From: Nissolia schottii
Taxonomy: Eukaryota > Streptophyta > Magnoliopsida > Fabales > Fabaceae
Assembly: GCA_003254905.1 (NCBI GenBank)
Contig: QANU01110956.1
Span: 607,668 to 671,667 of the forward strand
Direction of reading: 5' to 3'
DNA length: 64,000 nucleotides
This document shows, piece by piece, positions 26,497-37,566 of this stretch. The first letter of the stretch is position 1, and each line of letters opens with the position of its first letter. The notes beneath the pieces were generated by a model. The model did not search any database. It was not told the origin of the DNA and saw nothing but the letters and a program-made list of their open reading frames with translations. Made by a program: the position numbers and the translations under genes.

Positions 26497-28888
26497 GTTT
26501 CTCGTATGAGTATAAATATTATTTTCTGTTAATTTTTTTATTTTTTTTATAATTTTTAAAATTAAATTCATCAAATTTAGTTATTATTTTATGATTTAAT
26601 ATCACATCTTAATATGTTATATAAAATCTAATATAATAAATTAATATTTTTTAATATAATATTTATGGATAAGTGTATTATAAGCTTAAATGATTTGTAA
26701 ATCTTTAAACTTCTTACAAATGGTTCTTTCATTCGACAAATAAAAGGTTTGTTGAAATTATATATAAAATAAAATAATGATAAAATTTTATAAATTTAAT
26801 TCTAAAATTTGTCAAAACTAAAAAAATTTAATAAGAGAAAATATTTATTCGATGTGATCCATGATAGGTCTTAAATTTTTATTTTGAAGAACATTAACTA
26901 TGAAAACACTCTCTCATGCATTTTGACTTGGTCCACATCGTCTAAAATTGATTATGGTAGACCCTAAAAGTGTTTTATGCATATGCAAGTCACCTCCTAA
27001 GTCCTATTTATTATCTCTGACTCTGCGTGACCTTGTCATAATTTTCATTCTAGTGAATGAGTCAATGGCCATTAATCATCCTCCGTGTGGACCACTATCA
27101 CTTTCATAACCTCAAGATTTTTCTTTCCTTCTTCCTCACTAATTCTACGGTAAAAGTTGTTTTGTTTAAGGAAAATGTACATTCATGTATATCTTTAAAT
27201 GCTTATATAAGTTTTGAAAATTAACCTTACGTTCTTGCAAAATATAAGATCATATGTTATTAGCTATGTTAGCCATCCTTAAATCAAATGTTAGCATAAA
27301 AATAAAAATAATTAATTCCTTTATCTACTATTTGAAAAGTGATGCATAAGATTATCAAAATTGAGAGTTTACTAAAAAAAAAACGTTTGAGATTATGTAA
27401 AAGCAAAACATAAAAGCGAATGTTACTTATTATAAAAAAAATAAAGATAATACAATAAAATTTTGTTTTGATATATAAATATTTAAGTGGTGTTTTGAAC
27501 CTAAAGTTACACAAATTTCCTCATATAATATGGCCACAATTCACAAATAATAATAAAAAAGTTATTTTTATAGTTATAATACTAACCAAAAGACTAGGTT
27601 GCATGGATTACTTGGTTAAAGGTTGAAGAAGCGATGCAGCTTCCAATGTGACATGATGTTTCTCTCTGGTACGACGTGATGCAACTTTTTTGTGACATAA
27701 CATGGTGTGATTCAGATGAAAGCTGATGACATGAGTGGATGAGTAAAGGGTTGAAGTGGAGAAGTCAAGTGAAGACAATTGTCAAAAGACTTGAAATATA
27801 TTAGGGCATTAGGGTAATAAAAGTCTCAATTTTTTTTAAAAGACTAAAGGAAATCTATTTTAGTTAGACTTTTACTGCAAAATTGACTCAATTCATGAAC
27901 CCACAAAAAAAGTGTAAAATGAATGCCCATTTTATAGCTCATTTAGGATGCAAAAATAAAATTTTTGCTTTTATGATTGAAAACGAGTTTTTAAGGCTTT
28001 TATTGCTTTAAAGTGTATCGCTTTTTAGTTTTAAAGCGATTTTTTAACTAACTTGATCATGCATATGATTTCTTTTTCTTTTATATACTTCTTCGAGTTT
28101 AAATCTATGACCTCATGTATACTACCCAAATCTCTCACCACTAAATCAATTCTAGTAACTTAATCATGCATATAAAATAATTTAATTAGACAAATTATAT
28201 TATTAATACATAATCATTAAACTCATTTTACTTATAATGTCAACATTCGAACCTTAAAATCATTATTTTGAAGAAAACTTTATCTAACCACACCCAAAAT
28301 TGCGCGAGTAATTCCTAATAAAGAAAAATCTCAACTTTAACTTTAGATTCATCAAACACACGTTTATATATAGAAATATAGTTTTACTTATAAATATTTA
28401 ATCAACCGAAAGTACCATGAAATTGAATTGAAATTATGAAGAAATATAGAAAGAGTTAGAAAGGATTGAATAAGTGGGACAAACCGTGTTGACATTATTA
28501 AGTATTAGTAGTAGCAGTGTTAACATTATTATGTTAACTTATGAGAAACTTGAAGCTTTTTTCTATAGCTAAGATTTATAGTTAAGACTTTTCAGAGCTT
28601 CATATAAAATCTGTAGCACATGAGCACTTGTGCGCGTTAATTACGATCACAGCAATTTTAATTTATTGCTTCCCTCTGTATTTTCTTTTTCTATCTTCTA
28701 ACGTCTCAGACCTGCCCAATATGAGTCATATTAACACCAGCTTGAAATTGACGCGTGTGACTATGAATTTGTCAAATAGATATTTAAATAAAAATATCCC
28801 TTTTCTTTTTTATTTCAATTAAATGAGGGAAGAGACTTAGATTGAGTTTATCTATCTTAAATTCCATCTAGTTCTTAAATTAAATGAT

Positions 28889-28889
<1 letters not shown>

Positions 28890-28916
<27 letters not shown>
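28890..28916. repeat. (AT)n microsatellite
   Basis: About 13 AT units followed by an imperfect extension ACATATATA. Confidence 0.88.
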
Positions 28917-28922
<6 letters not shown>

Positions 28923-29494
28923 TAAAACTTTTAACTTTAAGTGTGTGTTCAGATGAGTCATTAAAAAGAGAATGTATTTTTATTTAGAGAATTTAAATTA
29001 CTTTATGTTGAAATATTCTGTTTGGAGTTATAAGCATTTAAGAGAGAGAGAGAGAGAGAAGTGTTCTGTTTGGATAATTGATTGATAGAATTTTTAAAAT
29101 TCAAGGAATTTTGTTAAGTATTTTAATTTGCTTAATATAGGAGATTTGGAACACCGCACTCCTCCTTAATCCATCTCCTTTCTTCTTGAATGATTTTTGT
29201 TAGGCAGTATTTGGCACATTGCTTTATAAGAATACTAGTAATTTAGATTATCTTTCATAAAAATTATCACATTTTAAATTATTAATAATGTTACATTATA
29301 GTATTTGATATGCACAGATAATGTTTAAAATTTACATTATAATGTTTGACATATCAAAAACATTACTTGAGCAATCCACATTACCAACAATGTCGTATCC
29401 AAACACGTCAATGAATTGTTAGGTAATTTAAGAGTCACATTAGGAATAATTTAAATAGATTATCTCGTATCAATCATCATTAGCAAATGCCAAT

Positions 29495-29618
29495 TATTAT
29501 GTTTCGTTGCATATATACATGGTATTATAATTGCCTCACCCAAACAAAAGTATTTCTATTATGTTACGTTGCATATATACATGGTAATATAATTGCCTCA
29601 CCCAAACAAAAGTATTTC
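29495..29618. repeat. Two-copy 62-bp tandem duplication
   Basis: Units 29495-29556 and 29557-29618 differ at two positions (TTTCG/TTACG and GTATTAT/GTAATAT). Both end in CACCCAAACAAAAGTATTTC. A recent local duplication. Confidence 0.9.
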
Positions 29619-30618
29619 ATAAAGGAATGTAATATAGTATTAGTATCTAAATAATAAATTCTAAAATTGAAAAAAATTTAATTAATGCATTTAAATTATT
29701 TTTGTATTTCAAATTCCCTGAAAGTTCTAAAATACTTAACCTTAGGTTGATTGTTCTAAAGAAAATATTTATATATAATTATTTAATAAGAATTGAATGT
29801 AATGATGATAAGAAACTCCATGAAAGTTCCTTTCTTAGATCAGGGCTTACCTATATACAACCTCTGAAAAATATAATACAATACAATGTTTCTGAAAATT
29901 ATAATAAATTTTTTTTCTTTCAAATTACATACATTCTTTACCGGAAGCAATTCTTCTCCAACAAATGGTCAAATTTCTCTTCCGTGTTTTTAAATTACAA
30001 TTTGAAATAAAAAAAAATCATGTTAAATTAATTAAAAAAAAACTAATTGACAATATTTTTTTTAAAATTTTATTACTCAAGTTGTGTTGCAATGTTATTA
30101 TGTTTGAAAGTATAGTAAGGGTTATAAGTTTTTGTCCCTTAATAAATTAAAAATTTTAACTTTGCACCATATTAAATTTATTTTTTGGTTTGAGTCATTC
30201 AATAAATTTTTTGTTTGTTAAAAAATGATGTGGCAAAAGTTGAGTAAACCCCACTCTAATTCGGTAAAACATAGTCAAACCAAATTTTAACGGCCAAACC
30301 AATAAATTGTCATCTTTTAACTACACAATTTAACGTTAAGGATTAAAATCAAACAAAAAAATTTATCAAAAACTCAAATCCAAAAAAAAATAAAATTAAT
30401 AGAATACAATATCAAAAGTCACAATTTATCAAGAGTTAAAAACTTATTTAACTCTTATAACTTTTTCGGATAAAAGTTAATGTATTGTTAGTATAAAACT
30501 TTTTCGCTATCATCTAATCATGTGATGTGTTTGTAAAACTTTTGAATAATGAGTTAGACTTGCCACTTTTATCGATGTGATAATATCACATCAATATTGA
30601 CGGCATAAAACTTTTCTA

Positions 30619-32007
30619 GAGTTTTTTACTCTTTTGCCCCCATTAAAAAATCAAATTACAAAAATACCCCCCTTTGAAAACATAATACAACACTGCCCCT
30701 GTTTTGGCTGACGTGGACGTCCACGTCAGAATCGCCTACACGGATGGCATTTTCTTTGTAAAATGTTTCAACTAAAAACGTGGCATTTTCTTTGTAAAAT
30801 GTTTCAACTAAAAACGCCTACACGGTTGACATTTTTCTCATAACCGCGTCCTATAACCCCACCCTACCCCTCCCATTCTCCTCCACTCACTCTCATTTTC
30901 TAAAAATTCCGCTAACCCACCACCACCATACCTAAACCCACCACCGCCAGTGCCTTACCCACCACAACCATACCCTCACCCTTACCCACCTCCGCCTCAT
31001 ACCCGTATCCCTATCCGTACCATGCTCCCGACTCGGGTCATGACCGTAGACCGCCGCAGGGCTCGTGATAGATTGTTTAGGGTTTTATGGTTTATGAATT
31101 TTATTTATGTTTTTCTGGTAGCAAGTTGGATCACGGTGTTTGCATTTTTAGACTTCCATTCCCCCACCGGCAGAGCCCGATGAGCAGACCGATCAGAGAC
31201 CACGCCGCAGAAGACGTGGATTAGGGGTATGCGGGTGGGTAAGGGTATGACGATGGTGTGAGGTAAGGGTATGATGGTGGGGGTGGGTAACGGTATGGTG
31301 ATGCGGGTGGGTAAGGGTAGGATGGTGGTGGTGGCTGTGCAGGTGGTGCTGTAGGGGCTGCAGTAGACTCATGCTGACTGGAGGATGCGGCCTCAGCAGT
31401 CTGTGCCCGTCTTCGGCCATCGGCTAATCCACGTCTTCTGCGGCGTGGTCTCTGATCGGTCTGCTCATCGGGCTCTGCCGGTGGGGGAATGGAAGTCTAA
31501 AAATGCAAACACCGTGATCCAACTTGCTACCAGAAAAACATAAATAAAATTCATAAACCATAAAACCCTAAACAATCTATCACGAGCCCTGCGGCGGTCT
31601 ACGGTCATGACCCGAGTCGGGAGCATGGTACGGATAGGGATATGGGTATGAGGGAGGATAAGGGTATGGGGCGGAGGTGGGTAAGGGTGAGGGTATGGTT
31701 GTGGTGGGTAAGGCACTGGCGGTGGTGGGTTTAGGTATGGTGGTGGTGGGTTAGGGGAATTTTTAGAAAATGATAGGAGTGGGGGAGAATGGGACGCGGT
31801 TACAAAGAAAATGCCAACTTTGTAGGCATTTTTAGTTGAAACATTTTACAAAGAAAATGCCATCCGTGTAGGCGATTCTGACGTGGACGTCCACGCGTCT
31901 CGCCGCGTCCACATCAGCCAAAACAGGGACAGTGTTGTATTATGTTTTCAAAGGGGGGTATTTTCGTAATTTGATTTTTTTAATGGAGGCAAAAGAGTAA
32001 AAAACTC
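30619..32007. mobile_element. Mutator-like palindromic element with long inverted arms
   Basis: A 1389-bp element bounded by a perfect 9-bp duplication ACTTTTCTA (30610-30618 and 32008-32016), the size typical of Mutator-like elements. It begins GAGTTTTTTACTCTTTTGCC and ends with its complement. Left arm 30619-31223 and right arm 31425-32007 are inverted copies of about 600 bp that extend through a coding fragment. The unique centre is about 200 bp. Differences between arms include a 38-bp internal duplication on the left (GGCATTTTCTTTGTAAAATG repeated) and extra CGTCTCGCCGCGTCC on the right. No transposase is present, so it is non-autonomous. Its GC-rich interior contrasts with the AT-rich surroundings. 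Confidence 0.88.
31221..31716 (-). pseudogene. Tyr/Pro-rich coding fragment carried in the MULE
   Basis: On the minus strand an open frame starts MPYPPQPYPHPYPPPPH, runs through an Arg-rich stretch (DRRRARDRLFR), and can be joined by a 70-nt GT-AG intron (31497-31566). The second exon, 31221-31496, continues in the same frame with PPPAEPDEQTDQRPRRRR and ends in Ser-Tyr-Pro repeats (PSYPYPPA) before TAA at 31221-31223. The plus-strand left arm holds a mirror copy of the 5' part. The unsplit reading adds a membrane-like stretch (FIYVFLVASWITVFAF), which I think is translated intron. I do not recognise the protein firmly. A C-terminal piece of a plant-mobile-domain or similar transposon-linked gene is possible but unproven. 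Confidence 0.45.
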
Positions 32008-32016
32008 ACTTTTCTA

Positions 32017-32349
32017 AGCTGACATTACATAGAAAATAAATTCTAATTTCTTTTATAATAAACTCTAAATATTTTATTATAAACTCTTAACTTTTTAACG
32101 TATCACTTTCATTAGAGTTATAGAATCAATGCAGTCGCCATAAATTCAAAATTCATTCGCTATAAAAAAATAAGTCACATCTATGATATGGGCCATATTA
32201 GGGTTCAAACCATGCAACCAACTGAATGAAATGGGCCATATTGGGCTTCATACCTTCATCATCCTGTTTGGGCCAATCACTTGTTCAAGCCTTCTTCCCA
32301 AAGAGACTACAATAGCATGATGGAATTCATGGTCTTGCATCTATTGGAC
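32017..32349. other. Spacer and CFM9 3' flank
   Basis: AT-rich sequence between the MULE and the stop of the CRM gene. It should include that gene's 3' untranslated region. Nothing else was recognised. Confidence 0.4.
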
Positions 32350-35300
32350 TTAGTCACTGTCCCAAGCTTCATCTGCTTCTTTTGGCGCTCTTTTTTGCAT
32401 ATTATCCTTTTTAACCACATTGCCATCATTATTGTGATACTGAGAAGAATTGTTGACCTTACTCTCCTGATTCCTCACATACTCCTCGCCATCGCTGCTA
32501 CTGCTCTTGTAGTTAGTGCTGAGCTGTTTCGAATGGCATGCGTCGTTCTCATCCTCGCCGTCGGACTCCCACATTGCATTATCAACATCACTAGGCATGC
32601 CTTCTGATTCAGACTCTTCTATGGCCATATTCTTCCGGAATTTGGCTTCGGCGTGTCTGTTTGGGCTTTCTCTAACTCGTGCCCTATTCATACCGATATT
32701 GTTCTGTCTGTTTCTCGCCACCCTACTTTCCTTGAACCTGCCCCTAGCTTCATTGGGGGTGTCAGATTCAGAATCGCTGCCATCTGCGAAATTACCAGAG
32801 TGCCACTCGTCATTTTCATCATCCTCAGAATGAGCATTGTCTTCATCATCGCTATCGGACGCCCGATGCTTAGGATGTGCAGTCTGCCGAACCCTTGAGC
32901 CTCTAACCTCGCCATCATAGTCATCATTTCTAAAATCATCTGATCTTCTGAATCTTCCTCCATATTCTTCTTTGTTCCAATATCTAATTCTTCCGAGCTC
33001 TTCTTTCTCTTTTGCCTCCTCGGCTTCATATTCTTTATCAGCCGCATCCTCTATCTCGGCAATGAATCGGTCTAGCTCTTCCTGATCACTATCAGCGGAA
33101 GGCTCCGACTCTTCTTCCAAACTTTCAGTAGGCTCCATTATTGACTGCTTGCCTTCGCTGAAAACATAAGGGCTTCCATCTTTCTTGTCAATGGCGTTGA
33201 AGAATGTGGAAGCAACTCTCTGGATGCTGGCCATGGCAGTTGGATCCTCCGGATTTACTCCCATCCGCCGGAGCTGCTGTTCTAATTTCTTTATGTTTAA
33301 TTTCTGAGATTCAAGAGCTTGCTCGAATCTGGCCTTGAATAGAGCCTGCATAAGAAAAACAGGAAAAGTTTTTTGTATAGTAGATACCGAAACTAGGGAC
33401 CAAAATGATGATTTAAAACAAGATTAAAAAAAAAAGGAGCCAGCAGACCTAAACAGCCAAGCCTACATCTAAACAATAGGAATACTTCATAAATGTTGCC
33501 ATGTAAACATAATCATTTCAACCAAAGCATTTCATTTCTCTTAAGCCATTAACGAAACTATCTTGAACCCTCAATCTTACCAATATAGCTATAGAAAGAG
33601 GCAAGTATCCTTTACTATTCCATGACAATGAACAATATTGGCACCAAAAAATCACGGTTAATGATTATGTTCACACCAAAGTATTATGTCATTTTTAAAA
33701 ATGCAGAAAGTGGTTAGTCCAATAAGGAATATAACATTGTGAACCTACCTTCCTCTTTGTAAGGGTGTTAATAGGTATCAAATTTTTGGGTTGGCGATAG
33801 TTTCTGCCACGGAACATGATGATTGTTTTCACGTTATGAACATTAATCACAATACCACCACTCAATCTTGCAAGCATTGTAGCCATTTCTTTAATCTTTT
33901 CCTTGGGGAAGTTGTCACAACAAACTTGCACGGTCTCATGAAACTTCCAATGGAGATGCATATTTTGCACAACTCCTCCAAAGACTCCACGAACACCAAC
34001 TGGAACATAGTTCTTATTCCTGAATCCAATTTTTTTATATGCCTGAAGCTGTTCAGGTGTTAAGAGCTCTGGGTCATGCCGAGGGGAAGGCAGATCTGGC
34101 AGTTCATATTTCTTGAGTTTTTGTAGTAGCAATGCAACTTTCTTCTTGGCCTGTAACAGTTGGAAGGTAGTGAAATAAGATTTAATTAAATGTGCAATCT
34201 GTAATCATGCCTTGAAATTATCAATTTTGATGATTATCATGTATCATGTATGTGCTAATAACTAAACAATAAAAAACAGAGAAATAAAATGAAATAAGAA
34301 CTTAAAGCCAATAATATTCAATTTCTTTAACAAAAAACATGAAGGCTCTTAACCACAGACCACAACACTTCTCTCATAGCCGTATTTGAGCTTACCATGC
34401 CTTCCATAGAGATCTAAGTCATCACTGATACAAAAACAATTCCCTTTTAACCAATTTCACATAGAAGTAAGATAAACACACGTCGTTTTTTCTTTTAAAA
34501 ATAAAACTTTGAATGATTGATGAGGATGCCACACCATACAACACTTACAAACCAAACCATAAATTCGAATACACATCTCAGGCATTCCTATTTTCATGAC
34601 AACTTTCAATTGCCAAGAGTCTTATCCATAGCTTATGTAAGTTACGGCCTACTTGGCCCATAGGCATTTTGCCCTTTCAAAAAGGCTTCTCACGCGATAT
34701 AAAATATCTCCTTATGATCCATCAAACCTTCTCAATTTTACCCAGCATGAGACTACGGAAGGAACCAATACTGATTTCAAGCTTTGCCAAGAGTCTATTT
34801 CCTCACTCATGATTCTCTTTTGAAACCATCAGCCCTAGTATTTTTCTTTTCTTCTTCAAGAAATGCACTTATGAGGGGAAGAATGAACCTTTAAAACTCC
34901 CTAACGACACTCCATGTAGGACTAAATAAACTCTGTACCAACAATGGGGACGAGAGCTATTAACACAAACCATCTACACAAGCTATGAAATCAATAATAT
35001 TAACTAAGAGCATGGATTAAAAATTCAAATCCAAACCGTTATTCCATCTTGATAATTATAACGGCCAGATAATTTACCCTTTTGAGATTGTAAATGAGTC
35101 TCTCCTCCTCGGTCATTAGTTTCTTCTTCAATTTTTTAGCTCTCCGAATCTCCCTTAGCGTTTTACCAGACTCCTTCTGCATTCGCCTTTCCACCTTGCT
35201 CCGCATACTCCTTCCTTTCGTTGACATTGCTCGGGATGATCCATTCAAGAGACTGAATGCCTTAACATTAGAATACAAGGTAACTTTATCGCATGATTGA

Positions 35301-35827
35301 ACTGGAGCAATGTTGCTTGACATGTCCAAGGGTGCTTGTCCTAAAGGTACAACATTTCTGAGCAAAAAACAAATCAGAACCAATCTTCCACAATAAATAT
35401 TTTTTAAAAAAACACACACACAAAGGAACCTTGATTTTTGCTGATAAAATTGCATCATTATATACCAGCAGAAATTAAATTAGGAAGAAAAAAAATGTGT
35501 CTGCTTAACCCAAAGAAGTAACGAGAAATTCAATTAAAAGAACACTGTTCACAGTCACTGATGGGATTAAAAACAAAGGGGGTGTGCCCAATTAAACCTA
35601 AGGCAAGAAAAAGCTATTGTTCTTCTATGGGTACCCACAAAAAATGAACTTGGAAGAGGGTACCAAAACAAATCAACTCATTCAGCTAAAGCTACAAAAT
35701 TTGAGCTTTCATGATTCGCACAAAAACGGAGAGAAAAAGGGGCATACTTGTAGAGATTGGAATGAAGTTGAAGGAGAGAAGAGAGGGACTTGAAGCAATG
35801 CCTCTGAAGATTCCTCGCGACAAACAT
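32350..35827 (-). CDS. CFM9: CRM-domain organelle RNA splicing factor, CFM9-like
   Basis: CRM (YhbY-like) RNA-binding protein of the small single-domain subfamily. Arabidopsis CFM9 (At3g27550, from memory) acts in mitochondrial group II intron splicing. Coding exons on the minus strand: 35827-35748, 35357-35078, 34150-33749 and 33345-32350, in consistent phase, 585 aa. The N-terminus (MFVARNLQRHCFKSL) is Arg-rich and acid-free, like a mitochondrial presequence. The CRM domain spans roughly residues 150-245 (TPEQLQAYKKIGFRNK), with the GxxG loop at G175-G178 (RGVFGG) and INVHNVKTIIMFRGRNY at its end. The last exon encodes a long Asp/Glu/Ser/Arg-rich tail (SDSDDEDNAHSEDDEND) to EAWDSD. Identification as CFM9 is supported by its position between GT17 and ATN1 genes. 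The organelle is inferred. Confidence 0.87.
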
Positions 35828-37157
35828 TTGCTCAATCGAAGCTTCTTCTTTGTCTGAATCAGTTTATAGTTTACGCTACTCACTATTCTCAATCGTTCCT
35901 CTCCTTTGATTTTCACTTTTCATTTCAGGGTTTAAGGTCTGGGTTTGACATTGGCAAACAAAAAAATGGGTTTGGACTTTGGGGGAAAATAGAAACTTTG
36001 CCAAACGCGCCCTAGAATTGTTGATTTTTTTTTTCCGTTTTAAAAAAAAAAACTAAAAGGCTAATTTGAACGTAAACCAAAATTCGAGTGTTTTTTTTCC
36101 TTCATTTTAATTATAGTTTATGCTACTCACTACTCTCAAAAATCTTGCATTTAATTCCCTTTAGCATAATCATTTTTAACTTCTCAACTTTAAAATCTCG
36201 ATTAATCATCTTTTCAATTTTTTCCTCCAAAATCTCAATTAATTTTAGTTTAGAGTTAATATCCAAATTAGTTTTTAAAAATGTCTTTAATGTCATTCCT
36301 AGTGTCATTTTTAGCTGAAGGAACCCGTCGATCATCTTATTAACCTTACTCGAAGAAAGAAATCACTCCAAGAATGCTATGAAAAACTCTTCCAAGTGGG
36401 TGACGGTCTGTTCTTCCTGTTGTGGTGGAACTCCTTGTACCATAAACCAGTCTGACCTCCCAGTTGAAAGCATGCTAACTATGCCTCCTTCTCTGAAGAA
36501 ACATGGAGAATCGCAATCATCTTCTCCATCTTGCTGAGGAACTCTAAAGGATCTTCATCCGTGAGCTTTCTAGAGAACCTAGGTGGTCCCAGACAAAAGT
36601 GATCAACAATGATTGCCTCCTAATTATTCTATTGAATTCATGTCTGAATCTAGGCGGTAAGTGTATCCGTCAACATGGTTATAGCTCAGATATTGTTGAT
36701 GATGATAATATTGTTGATGAAGACCACAATATCCAAAAGTCTCACAAAAGAACCTTTCAATTTCTTGAGTGAATTAGCAAGTCTAAACACTCATGGGAAG
36801 CCTCTATGTATAGGGGAGAAGCAGACCACCTTCTAGTAATGCATCTGATGTGAGACTTGACTCCCGCAACGCAACAGTGCTCCCTAGGAGCTACAATGCG
36901 CCTAGGGCACTGCGGCGCGCTGACTTTAATTTTTCTTTCTATGAGCCTTCATAATATTTCCTATACTATACTATCAAATCTTATAAAATCTAATATTTGC
37001 ATGCCTTATTTTATACAATGTACTAAACGAGGCTTCAGTGATTTTAAAATCACATTAAACATTTTATTTTATTATTCGTAAGTTAATATATTATCATATA
37101 TTCGAGTCTTCATTAATATTTTCTACATATTATTAGCCTTAGAAGCAAATTCCTAAT
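35828..37157. other. Upstream region of CFM9 and spacer
   Basis: Includes the presumed CFM9 promoter just right of 35827 and a degraded retroelement piece at 36330-36640. No other gene-like sequence seen. Confidence 0.4.
36330..36640 (-). pseudogene. Degraded Ty3/gypsy gag fragment
   Basis: Reading the minus strand gives pieces such as TDEDPLEFLSKMEKMIAIL and, after a stop, LACFQLGGQTGLWYKEF. These follow the usual plant gypsy gag pattern (DP-EFL-I-K, then A-FQL-G-A--WW). Stops and frame shifts interrupt it, and no LTRs were found around it. A remnant only. Confidence 0.5.
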
Positions 37158-37165
37158 CCTAAATG

Positions 37166-37497
37166 CATAGTTATTAAACTTGGTCCGACTCAGTTGGGTT
37201 GATTTAAAACTCGGTGACCCGTGGGATTTAAACTTACTATCCTTGGCTTTGGGAACTTTAATCCTTGCCATGTCACTAACACACCATTTTGGTTATATAG
37301 TTCAATTAATAATATATGTTATACACTTAAATATGTTAAATTACTATTTATTTTTTATCTTTTTATTATAGTTATTTAAATTTTAATATACTTTAATATA
37401 TTTTTTAATATTTATTTAATTATGTCAAGTTCAATAAATGACCCAATGACCTACTAATTAAACCAGAGTTGAGTTCGGGTTAGGTTTAATAACTATG
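37166..37497. mobile_element. Non-autonomous hAT-like element, copy 3
   Basis: A 332-bp element with 14-bp perfect inverted ends CATAGTTATTAAAC. Flanked by CCTAAATG (37158-37165) and TCTAAATG (37498-37505), an 8-bp target duplication with one mismatch. The ends match the copies at 15621 and 25753, but the interior is unrelated and AT-rich (GGTCCGACTCAGTTGGG near the left). Confidence 0.75.
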
Positions 37498-37566
37498 TCT
37501 AAATGTGTGATAGTATATGACTAGATACGTGTATTGTTATCTATGCATAGTATATGACTAGATACG

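Larger units (their letters stand above)
26505..30609. other. Gene-poor AT-rich spacer
   Basis: About 4.1 kb without a gene-like frame. It holds microsatellites (AT at 28890-28916, GA at 29041-29060) and a 62-bp tandem duplication. Open frames here are short and AT-driven. Confidence 0.45.

Noticed and set aside
30950..31183. Plus-strand Pro-rich open frame as an independent gene
   Set aside because: It is the mirror copy of the minus-strand fragment in the other arm of the palindrome, and its second half reads through what looks like an intron.
31224..31340. Telomere-like or G-quadruplex array (GGGTAAGGG, GGTGGG)
   Set aside because: The G-rich pattern is the complement of codons for the Tyr-Pro repeats; it has no regular telomeric period.
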